A stretch of 15,240 bases of DNA from Desulfuromonadales bacterium. Its GTDB lineage: Bacteria > Desulfobacterota > Desulfuromonadia > Desulfuromonadales > JACZKF01. Positions within the stretch are counted from its first letter, which is position 1, and each line of letters opens with the position of its first letter. Below the pieces are notes generated by a model. It ran no database searches. It was not told the DNA's origin and saw only the letters and a list, made by a program, of their open reading frames with translations. Positions 7,651 to 14,270 of this stretch are shown piece by piece. The position numbers were made by a program, and so were the translations under genes. The stretch spans positions 1 through 15,240 of the forward strand of contig JACZKF010000114.1 of assembly GCA_014860175.1 (NCBI GenBank). The letters run 5' to 3'.

Positions 7651-8335
7651 GGTTGAAAATATCCACACCTATTATGATGACAGTTACATCCTCCAAGGGG
7701 TCGATCTGAAAGTCGACAGTGGCGAAATCGTCTGTCTCCTCGGTCGTAACGGGGCCGGAAAGTCAACCACCATCAAAAGCATTATGGGCTATAACCATCC
7801 GCGCCAGGGACATATCCATTTTATGGGCAAGGATATTTCAAGGCAATCGGTCTATAAAAATGTCCGTATGGGTCTGGGTTATGTCCCCGAAGATCGGCGG
7901 ATATTCTCCGAGCTGACGGTGCAGGAAAACTTTGAAATAGCCTTTCATTCAGCCGCCGAAGTGCGCTGGCCGATCGATCATCTCTTTGAAATGTTCCCGC
8001 TACTCGACAAGTTCCGGCACCGGAAGGGGGGAGAACTCAGCGGCGGTGAACAGCAGATGGTCGCCATTGCCCGAGCTTTGGCCTGTCAACCGAAGATGCT
8101 TCTACTTGATGAACCGTGCGAAGGTTTAGCCCCGGTCATTGTTGAACAGCTAAGTGAAATCATCGTAGGCCTGAAAAGTCATTTTCCCATTTTGCTGGCG
8201 GAACAGAACGCTCATTTTGCCCTTGAAATTGCCGATCGGGGATATGTGATTGACAAGGGTCTGATCCGGTTTTCCGGCACTGCCCAGCAACTTCGAGATA
8301 ACGACGAAATCAAGAAGCGCTATCTATCCGTATAG
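7643..8335 (+). CDS. livF: ABC transporter ATP-binding protein LivF
   Basis: Second ATPase of the importer, pairing with LivG. It has 230 residues. Walker A is GRNGAGKS (34-41), followed by TTIKSIMG. VPEDRRIFSELTVQEN (81-96) is the LivF-specific stretch after the Q-loop. The signature is LSGGEQQ (132-138), Walker B is MLLLDEP (152-158) with Glu157, and LLAEQNAHFAL (184-194) is the H-loop region, where LivF normally has Gln-Asn. The frame is open upstream from 7520, but only across livG; ATG 7643 gives the normal family start, MLEVENIHTYY. The C-terminus ends normally. It is the last gene of the operon and meets the opposite-strand GGDEF remnant with a 26-base overlap. I saw no clear terminator. 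Confidence 0.92.
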   Translation: MLEVENIHTYYDDSYILQGVDLKVDSGEIVCLLGRNGAGKSTTIKSIMGYNHPRQGHIHFMGKDISRQSVYKNVRMGLGYVPEDRRIFSELTVQENFEIAFHSAAEVRWPIDHLFEMFPLLDKFRHRKGGELSGGEQQMVAIARALACQPKMLLLDEPCEGLAPVIVEQLSEIIVGLKSHFPILLAEQNAHFALEIADRGYVIDKGLIRFSGTAQQLRDNDEIKKRYLSV

Positions 8336-8576
8336 CTGGGCTGTAGAAGCAGTAGCTGTTGCGCCCCTTCTCCTTGGCCCGGTACATGGCACTGTCGGCA
8401 TTCTTTAGGAGGGTGGGACTGTCGGTGCCGTCCTTGGGGTAAAAGGCGATACCGACGGAGCCGGAAACCTGTCCTTCGCCTCCCGGCAGGAGAAACGCCT
8501 CGGCCAGGCTCTGCAGCATCCGCTCAACGACGATCATTGCCGCTGCCGGATCGCCGATCCCCGGCATGATGGCGGT
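8310..8576 (-). pseudogene. Truncated GGDEF (diguanylate cyclase) domain remnant
   Basis: About 89 codons on the minus strand match only the C-terminal half of a GGDEF domain: IMPGIGDP (the strand directly after the GGDEF motif), SGSVGIAFYPKDG, LLKNADSAMYRAKEKGRNSY. The GGDEF active-site motif, the preceding half of the domain and any sensor region are missing. Reading upstream in this frame gives a stop within about 35 bases (TGA near 8607), with no ribosome site. A cyclic-di-GMP synthase role is therefore not possible. The 3' end overlaps the livF 3' end. An ATG at 8567 gives an 85-residue ORF, but expression as a useful protein is doubtful. The stretch 8336-8645 (310 bases) holds only this remnant and the small ORF beside it. 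Confidence 0.75.
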
Positions 8577-8649
8577 GCGCTTGGGCCGGATTTTTCCAAA
8601 AGCGAAGTAGCGTCAGCAACTCGAACTCGCGCAAGGGTGGCAGGCTCAT
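8524..8649 (-). pseudogene. Small ORF coupled to the SLC13 gene, possible winged-helix remnant
   Basis: A 41-codon ORF starts in the stop codon of the SLC13 transporter (ATGA, read on the minus strand at 8649-8646). It begins with SLPPLREFELLTLL, which resembles the first helix of the DNA-binding domain of OmpR-type response regulators (consensus around EFELL-x-LL). After about 20 residues it runs out of frame into the GGDEF remnant and stops. It may be the stump of a regulator whose middle was lost, or chance. The resemblance is short and not secure. Confidence 0.25.
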
Positions 8650-10505
8650 CCCAAGGGCCAGACCCACAGGAGCATGGGGAGGCTGACAGCGACCACCAGA
8701 ATCTCCATCGGGAGGCCGAACCGCCAGTAATCGCCGAAGCGGAAACCGCCAGGGCCCAGGATCATGGTGTTATTCTGGTGCCCGATGGGGGTGAGAAAGG
8801 CACAGGAGGCACCGATGGCCACCGCCATGAGGAAGGAATCGGCATGGACGCCGAGTTGTGCGGCAGCACTGATGGCGATCGGACACATGACTGCGGCGGT
8901 GGCGGCGTTATTCATGAAGTCCGACAAAGTCATGGTGACGATCAGGATCAGTGCCAGAGCCAAAACGGGCTCCCCCTGGGCGACCTTTTGCAGCAGGCTT
9001 CGTGCCAGCAGATCCGCCGCCCCGGTCGATGCCATGGCACCCGCAACCGGTATCAGCGCACCAAGCAGGATGATGATCGGCCAATCAATAGAGTCATAAA
9101 TCTTGCGCGGCGGGACGACGCGCAGCAGCATGAATAGCAGGACCGCCGTGGCAAAGGCCACTGCAACGGGGAGCAGGCCCAGGGCGGCGCCACCAATAGC
9201 CAGGGCCATTACCGCCATGGCGGTGATGGCCCGCCCCTTGTCGGGCAGGCTGATGGAACGCTTGGCCAGCGGTACGCAGTTAAAAACCGTCGTGAACCCG
9301 GCGAGAGCCTCCTGTGGCCCCTGCATCAGCAACACATCTCCAGCCTGAAGCGCCGCCGTCCGCAGTCGTCTGATCGACCGCCGCCCCTGGCGAGAAATCG
9401 CCAGCAGGTTAAGCCCAAAGCGGGTGCGCAACTGGATGTCGCTGGCAGAGCGACCGATCAGGCCTGAATTGGACATGACGACCAACTCCAGCAGTTCCAC
9501 TTCATCCGCAGGAGACTCATTTATTCCGGCGGCCTTCTCCTCGGCGGTTTCTGTCCCGCGCTCCGTTTTCTCCTGTCCTCCCTCATCCTCTACCGCGACG
9601 GCAACATCCTCCTCCAGCCTCAAACCGAGACTCGACAGAACGCTGGATAACGATTCGGGTTCAGCCTCGATGACGAGAATATCGCCCGCACGCAGCACTC
9701 GCCCGGGGTTGGGTGCCACGACGCGGAAATCATTGCGCACCATACCCACAACCTGGGCATCGGCCTCCTCCATGTCACGTTCCACCTCCCGCAGCGTCTT
9801 ACCCACACCCTTGGCCTTGGAGGTTATGCGAACTTCGGTGAAATAGGTGCCGGTATCGAAGGTGGCGGCCCCTGCCGCCTGCCGCGCGGGAACCAGGCGC
9901 CAGCCCAGCAGCACGGTAAAGGCAATGCCCGCGGCGGCGGCGGCAACACCGACCGGCGCAAAATCGAACATGGCGAAGTTGCCGCCACCGGTTTCGGCGC
10001 GAAAACTCGAAACGATGAGGTTGGGGGGGGTGCCGATGAGGGTCGTCATGCCGCCGAGAATGGTCCCGAAGGCCAAAGGCATCAGCATCCTGCCAGGGGG
10101 TATTTCATGTCGGGACGCAATCTGAATAGCCGCCGGCATCAGCAGCGCCATCGCCCCAACGTTGTTCATAAATGCCGAAAGAAGCGCCCCCAGCCCGATG
10201 AGGGCCGCCATGCTCAGCATCATTCCCGCTGAACTGGGCAACAGGCGCTGAACCATGGCATCGACGGCCCCCGTGGCCTGCAATCCGGCACTCAACACCA
10301 GCACACAGGCGACGGTGATCACGGCAGGATGGCCCAAGCCGACAAACGCACTTTCGACTGGCACCAGCCCGGCGAACACACAAGCCAGCAAGGAGGCCAA
10401 GGCAACCATGTCGTGACGCCATCGCCCCCACATGAAAAGGACGATGGTTACTGCCAGGATGGCAAATATGATGCGTTGGTCTTGAGTCATGGGAGGGCTA
10501 TTCAT
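8646..10505 (-). CDS. SLC13-family (DASS) transporter with two RCK_C domains
   Basis: Inner-membrane carrier, probably for sulfate, a dicarboxylate or a similar anion with sodium or protons. From ATG 10505 it has 619 residues. Two inverted membrane halves each carry the family hairpin motif: SAFMNNVGAMALLMP (110-124) with IGTPPN (157-162), and SDFMNNAATAAVMCP (528-542) with TPIGHQNN (572-579). Between them are two TrkA-C/RCK_C domains (about 218-290 and 337-415) joined by an acidic linker (about 298-336, rich in Glu/Asp). RCK_C domains usually bind small ligands and may gate transport. The frame is open to a TTG at 10550; starts at ATG 10514, 10505 or 10490 are all possible, and none has a good ribosome site. 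Bacterial transporters of this four-part layout are often annotated as sulfate carriers, but the substrate is not provable here. Confidence 0.85.
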   Translation of the reverse strand: MNSPPMTQDQRIIFAILAVTIVLFMWGRWRHDMVALASLLACVFAGLVPVESAFVGLGHPAVITVACVLVLSAGLQATGAVDAMVQRLLPSSAGMMLSMAALIGLGALLSAFMNNVGAMALLMPAAIQIASRHEIPPGRMLMPLAFGTILGGMTTLIGTPPNLIVSSFRAETGGGNFAMFDFAPVGVAAAAAGIAFTVLLGWRLVPARQAAGAATFDTGTYFTEVRITSKAKGVGKTLREVERDMEEADAQVVGMVRNDFRVVAPNPGRVLRAGDILVIEAEPESLSSVLSSLGLRLEEDVAVAVEDEGGQEKTERGTETAEEKAAGINESPADEVELLELVVMSNSGLIGRSASDIQLRTRFGLNLLAISRQGRRSIRRLRTAALQAGDVLLMQGPQEALAGFTTVFNCVPLAKRSISLPDKGRAITAMAVMALAIGGAALGLLPVAVAFATAVLLFMLLRVVPPRKIYDSIDWPIIILLGALIPVAGAMASTGAADLLARSLLQKVAQGEPVLALALILIVTMTLSDFMNNAATAAVMCPIAISAAAQLGVHADSFLMAVAIGASCAFLTPIGHQNNTMILGPGGFRFGDYWRFGLPMEILVVAVSLPMLLWVWPLG

Positions 10506-10541
10506 CCTCATCATTGTACGGCGGTCTATAATCGTCGAGCC

Positions 10542-10547
10542 ATTATA
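10542..10547 (-). promoter_or_regulatory. Possible -10 box of the SLC13 transporter
   Basis: A perfect TATAAT on the minus strand lies 37 bases upstream of ATG 10505. No convincing -35 is at the standard 17-base distance; the best is CCGACA with a 20-base gap. If used, transcription would begin inside the open frame, which supports one of the ATG starts over the TTG at 10550. Confidence 0.4.
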
Positions 10548-10586
10548 CAAGTTAATGAAGCATTTCGTGTCGGGATTCGAAGGTTA

Positions 10587-10690
10587 GGCCGGTATCAAGC
10601 GCAGGGGTGGCGGAATAGCGAATCTGGGTCGGCCGTGCAGGCTGAGCGTATCCGTCGTTCAGCAGAGGTGCCGGGAGCATGGTACCTTTA
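10587..10690 (+). promoter_or_regulatory. Structured leader upstream of the MTHFR-like/metE pair
   Basis: Three pairings can be drawn in the leader: GGCCG (10587-10591) with CGGCC (10630-10634); GCTGA (10641-10645) with TCAGC (10659-10663); and AGGTGCC (10666-10672) with GGTACCT (10681-10687), with one G-U and an 8-base loop. The last hairpin ends about 17 bases before the ribosome site. Methionine-synthase genes are often under riboswitch control, but I could not find the conserved cores of cobalamin, SAM-I, SAM-II or SAH riboswitches. It is a candidate regulatory leader only. Confidence 0.3.
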
Positions 10691-10718
10691 AGCGCAACTA
10701 ACCAGGAGTCTTGTCCCG

Positions 10719-11735
10719 ATGACATCGATACCCCCCTCCTTAAGCTCCGGCCCCGGTACCAGCAGGATGCCGCTCGCCGCGGCCCGGGTCATACTGGAAA
10801 CCTGCCCGCCGACCCTGGCCGGCCGGGACCAGGCCTATGCCATTCTCGGCCGTCTTCTCTCCCAATACGGCGCCTTTGAAGCGATCAGCATCCCCGACAT
10901 TCAGGACGAGGGGGAGTTCCATCGCCAAAGAGCTCGTCTGTCCAGCCATCAATTCGCTCTCTGGCTCCGGAAGTTGACCGGAAAACCGCTTAGCCTCTAC
11001 AAGGTCTGCAGCACCTGCACGCGAGAAGAGTTCCAGCAGTGGCTCACCGAGGCCGAAGATCTGGGCTGCCGGGAGCTCTTCCTGGTCGGGCCCGATTCGA
11101 GTTCCAAGCGGTGCAAGACCGGCGCCCTTCAGGTGGGGGAGGCCGCCGGTCTGGCCAGGGAGAGAGATTTTCGCTGCGGAGGGGTCATCATCCCCACCCG
11201 CCGTCGGCAGTTTGTCCCCCGGCCGGCTACGGTCGATGAGGCGGTGCGCATCGAGACCAAGATCCGGGAATTCGGTTTTTCCTTCTTCACCACCCAGATC
11301 ATCTATGAAAGCGAATGGATGTGCTGCCTGCTGCTCGATCTGGTGCGACGGCTGCGTCCGGAGGAGATGCCGAGGATCTTTCTGACCCTCTCTCCTTTTG
11401 TCCACGGCCGGGACATCGAGTTCGCCAAAAATTTTCTCGGAATCTATCTCCCTGCCGAGGTGGAGCGAACGCTGCGGCGGGGGCGAAGTATGCGCGAGGC
11501 TTCCCTCTCCTGCTTGCAGGGAGTTTGGGAGCGGATCGTCACTTTCGCTGGCGCCATCGACTTCCCGCCCGAGCGGCTCGGGGTCAATGCCGAGTACATC
11601 GATTCGCGCAACCCCCGCAACGTCGAAGCAGCCTTCGAACTCGCCGAGAGCTTCGGCCGGATGCTGAACATCCGTGAAGCGGAGAAAACTGTCCCGGCAA
11701 CCACATCGACCGAGCTGGGGGAAGGGGGGAAATAG
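10719..11735 (+). CDS. Methylenetetrahydrofolate reductase-like TIM-barrel protein
   Basis: A 338-residue protein that I read as a divergent member of the methylenetetrahydrofolate reductase family, which makes 5-methyl-THF, the methyl donor for methionine synthase. Landmarks line up in order with E. coli MetF: ILETCPP (25-31) with the FEFFPP strand, placing Glu27 at the catalytic Glu28; FLVGPD (121-126) with the strand carrying Asp120; GGVIIPTRR (154-162) with the AAYPE strand; then E-x-x-x-K...FGFSFFTTQ (to 193) with GANRAITQ, placing Gln193 at Gln183. Similarity is low overall, as in the non-canonical mycobacterial-type enzymes that lack FAD. AGGAG (10704-10708) precedes ATG 10719 by 10 bases. 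The stop codon touches the metE start, a strong sign of a functional pair. Enzyme activity is inferred. Confidence 0.65.
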   Translation: MTSIPPSLSSGPGTSRMPLAAARVILETCPPTLAGRDQAYAILGRLLSQYGAFEAISIPDIQDEGEFHRQRARLSSHQFALWLRKLTGKPLSLYKVCSTCTREEFQQWLTEAEDLGCRELFLVGPDSSSKRCKTGALQVGEAAGLARERDFRCGGVIIPTRRRQFVPRPATVDEAVRIETKIREFGFSFFTTQIIYESEWMCCLLLDLVRRLRPEEMPRIFLTLSPFVHGRDIEFAKNFLGIYLPAEVERTLRRGRSMREASLSCLQGVWERIVTFAGAIDFPPERLGVNAEYIDSRNPRNVEAAFELAESFGRMLNIREAEKTVPATTSTELGEGGK

Positions 11736-14030
11736 ATGGGCATGAGAACGAACAATCTCGGCTTTCCGAGGATCGGCGAAAACCGCGAGTTGAAAAAAGC
11801 CACCGAAGCCTTCTGGAAAAGGGATATTACCGCCGCCCAGCTGCTGCAGCGCGCGGCGCGGATCCGCGAAAATAACTGGTTGCTGCAAGCCGGCATGGGG
11901 ATCGATCTGATCCCCTCCAATGATTTCAGTCTTTATGATTCGATGCTCGACATGTGCTGCACCCTCGGCGCTGTTCCCGACCGTTTCGGCTGGAGCGGGG
12001 GGGCCGTGGGGCTGGACACCTATTTCGCCATGGCCCGCGGAGTTGAAGGTGCCGAGCCGCACGGCGGCACTCCCCCTTTGGAGATGACCAAATGGTTCGA
12101 CACCAACTACCATTATCTCGTGCCCGAATTTCACCGGCGCCAACGCTTTCGCCTCTCCCTCACCAAAGCTTTGGATGAATTCGAGGAAGGCAGGCGGCTC
12201 GGCACCCTGACGAAACCGGTGCTCATCGGGCCGGTATCGTTCCTGGCCTTGGGCAAGGAAAAAGAGGGGGGCTTTGATCGCCTGTCGCTGCTCCCCGATC
12301 TTCTCCCGGTCTACAGTGAGCTGCTCAGCACTCTTGCCGGGCTCGGGGCGCAGTGGGTGCAGCTGGACGAGCCGTGTCTGATCCTGGATCTGACCCAGGA
12401 GCAAAAGCAGGACTATCTCGGCGCCTACCGGCAGCTCCGGGAGTCGGTCCCCGGCCTGCGCCTGATGATCGCCAGCTATTTTGGCCCTCTGGGCGATAAC
12501 GTGGAGCTGATGCTCGGGCTTCCGGCCGCCGCCTACCACCTCGACCTGGTGCGCGGGGGGGAGGACCTCGCCCCCGTCCTGGCGGCAATGCCGGCAGGCG
12601 CCGAACTGTCGCTGGGTGTAATCAACGGTCGCAACGTCTGGAAGAACGACTACACTCGTTCTCTGGAAGCCATCGGGAAGGCGAAAGAGAGGATGGGGAG
12701 CGACCGGCTCATGGTGGCCCCTTCCTGCTCTCTGCTCCACTCCCCGATCACCCTCGCCGGCGAGACCGGACTCCCCCCTGAGCTCAGGAAGATGCTCGCC
12801 TTTGCCGTGGAGAAACTCGGTGAGACGGCCGAGCTGGCGGCGTTGGCCGAAAATCGGCGCGACCGCTCGAAACTCGAGGCGAACCGCCGGAGCCATCAGG
12901 CGTGGCGACAACAGCCTGAAATTCATCAGCCACAGGTCCAGCAGCGCCTGCGAGAGATCGGCGCGCCGCATCTGCAGCGCTCCGGAGCCTTTCCTGAGCG
13001 CCTGGCGAAGCAGAAGGAAATCCTCCCCCTGCCGCTCTTCCCGACCACCACCATCGGCTCCTTTCCCCAGACCGGGGAGCTGCGCGCGGTGCGGCAAAAA
13101 TTCCGGCAAGAGAAGCTTTCCCGGGAAGAATACGAGGGGTTTATCGAGGAACGCATTCGCCAGCTGATCAAAAGGCAGGAGGAGATCGGCCTCGATCTCC
13201 TGGTGCACGGCGAATTCGAGCGCAGCGACATGGTCGAATATTTCGCCGAACTCCTCGACGGCTTCACCTTCACCGCCAACGGCTGGGTCCAAAGCTACGG
13301 CAGTCGCTGCGTGAAACCGCCCATCATCTACGGCGATGTGCAACGGGCCAAGCCGATGACGGTCCGCTGGAGCGCCTATGCCCAGAGCCTGACCGACAGG
13401 CCGGTCAAGGGGATGCTGACCGGGCCGGTGACGATCCAGCAGTGGAGTTTCGTGCGCGAGGACCAGCCGCCTTCCGAGACCGCCCGCCAGATCGCCCTGG
13501 CGCTTCGTGACGAGGTCGGCGATCTGGAAGCCGCGGGGATCAAGGCGATCCAGATCGATGAGCCGGCCCTGCGCGAAGGGCTCCCGTTCAAAAAGAAGGA
13601 GTGGGGGGGCTATCTGCAGTGGGCGGTGGATAGCTTTCGCCTGGCTTCTTGCGGCGCCCGGGACGAGACCCAGATTCACAGCCACATGTGCTATGCCGAA
13701 TTCGGCGACATCATCGAGGCGATCATCGCCCTCGATGCGGACGTGCTCTCCATCGAGGCCTCCCGCTCACAGATGGAGCTGTTGGCAGACTTCAGAGACA
13801 ATCCTTACCCTAACCATATCGGCCCGGGAATTTACGATGTCCATTCCCCCCGCATCCCGGAGGTTGCCGAGATCGTCACCCTTCTGGAAAAGGCCTGCCG
13901 GGTGCTGCCGAAGGTGAATATCTGGGTCAACCCCGACTGCGGCCTGAAAACGCGCGGAGAAATCGAGGCCTGGGCTTCGCTGAAAAACATGGCAGCGGCG
14001 GCAAAGGAGATGCGAAAGAGGTGGGGATGA
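11736..14030 (+). CDS. metE: 5-methyltetrahydropteroyltriglutamate-homocysteine methyltransferase (cobalamin-independent methionine synthase)
   Basis: Transfers the methyl group of 5-methyl-THF polyglutamate to homocysteine, the last step of methionine synthesis, without vitamin B12; cytosolic. At 764 residues it is close to the 753 of the E. coli enzyme. The N-terminal barrel starts with NNLGFPRIG; a charged, Gln-rich linker (about 375-430) leads to the catalytic barrel, beginning PTTTIGSFPQT. All zinc ligands are present: His650 and Cys652 in HSHMCY, Glu674 in SIEASRS, and Cys735 in NPDCGLKTR, equivalent to E. coli His641, Cys643, Glu665 and Cys726. ATG 11736 follows the previous stop with no gap and has GGGGGAA as ribosome site; ATG 11742 is an alternative. 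The stop overlaps a downstream remnant ORF by ATGA. Confidence 0.95.
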   Translation: MGMRTNNLGFPRIGENRELKKATEAFWKRDITAAQLLQRAARIRENNWLLQAGMGIDLIPSNDFSLYDSMLDMCCTLGAVPDRFGWSGGAVGLDTYFAMARGVEGAEPHGGTPPLEMTKWFDTNYHYLVPEFHRRQRFRLSLTKALDEFEEGRRLGTLTKPVLIGPVSFLALGKEKEGGFDRLSLLPDLLPVYSELLSTLAGLGAQWVQLDEPCLILDLTQEQKQDYLGAYRQLRESVPGLRLMIASYFGPLGDNVELMLGLPAAAYHLDLVRGGEDLAPVLAAMPAGAELSLGVINGRNVWKNDYTRSLEAIGKAKERMGSDRLMVAPSCSLLHSPITLAGETGLPPELRKMLAFAVEKLGETAELAALAENRRDRSKLEANRRSHQAWRQQPEIHQPQVQQRLREIGAPHLQRSGAFPERLAKQKEILPLPLFPTTTIGSFPQTGELRAVRQKFRQEKLSREEYEGFIEERIRQLIKRQEEIGLDLLVHGEFERSDMVEYFAELLDGFTFTANGWVQSYGSRCVKPPIIYGDVQRAKPMTVRWSAYAQSLTDRPVKGMLTGPVTIQQWSFVREDQPPSETARQIALALRDEVGDLEAAGIKAIQIDEPALREGLPFKKKEWGGYLQWAVDSFRLASCGARDETQIHSHMCYAEFGDIIEAIIALDADVLSIEASRSQMELLADFRDNPYPNHIGPGIYDVHSPRIPEVAEIVTLLEKACRVLPKVNIWVNPDCGLKTRGEIEAWASLKNMAAAAKEMRKRWG

Positions 14031-14236
14031 ACAAACGATCGGGTAAGTGGTGGACGCTGACAGGGGAGGCGAGTTCCGTTTGTCGCTATGGGGTTGCGCT
14101 TCTCACGGCGGCCGCAGTTCACGGTGTCCGCGTCGCGCTTATGCCGTTGCTGGGGACCAGAACGCCTAATGCTGGTCACGCGAGGAGTGACGGTCGAGCC
14201 CGCCGAATCCGGACGGGAAGCAGCCCCCTTCCTTGA
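14027..14236 (+). pseudogene. Possible stump of a DUF4118-type sensor histidine kinase
   Basis: A 69-codon ORF starts in the metE stop (ATGA, 14027-14030) behind a fair ribosome site (AGAGG, 14017-14021). Residues 20-45 read RYGVALLTAAAVHGVRVALM then PLLGTR, closely resembling the opening of DUF4118 sensor kinases, where an RYG-ALL membrane helix is followed by DPLLGDR-PF. In those proteins further membrane helices, then PAS and kinase domains follow. Here the match ends at about 14165 and the rest is Arg/Gly-rich, ending at a stop within the hairpin. No continuation is seen in another frame. The likely meaning is a gene cut down by deletion. The call rests on one short segment. Confidence 0.4.
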
Positions 14237-14245
14237 AAGGGGGCT
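14222..14245. terminator. Hairpin between convergent metE and the outer-membrane gene
   Basis: AGCCCCCTT (14222-14230) pairs with AAGGGGGCT (14237-14245) around a 6-base loop. Its position between two convergent units suits a bidirectional terminator, 191 bases past metE and 26 bases past the opposite gene. Neither side has a U-run (TAAGG on one, GCTTCCC on the other), so termination may be weak. It could also be a dispersed repeat. Confidence 0.5.
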
Positions 14246-14270
14246 TAAGGTGGCAAAAGCGCTCTCCGGT

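Noticed and set aside
10551..10718. Cobalamin, SAM or T-box riboswitch upstream of the methionine genes
   Set aside because: The conserved core sequences of these classes could not be found; only generic helices are visible.
10740..13685. A 981-codon open frame on the minus strand across the MTHFR-like and metE genes
   Set aside because: It lies opposite metE with intact catalytic residues; the protein is Gly/Ala/Arg/Leu/Pro-rich without domains, as expected for a high-GC antisense frame.
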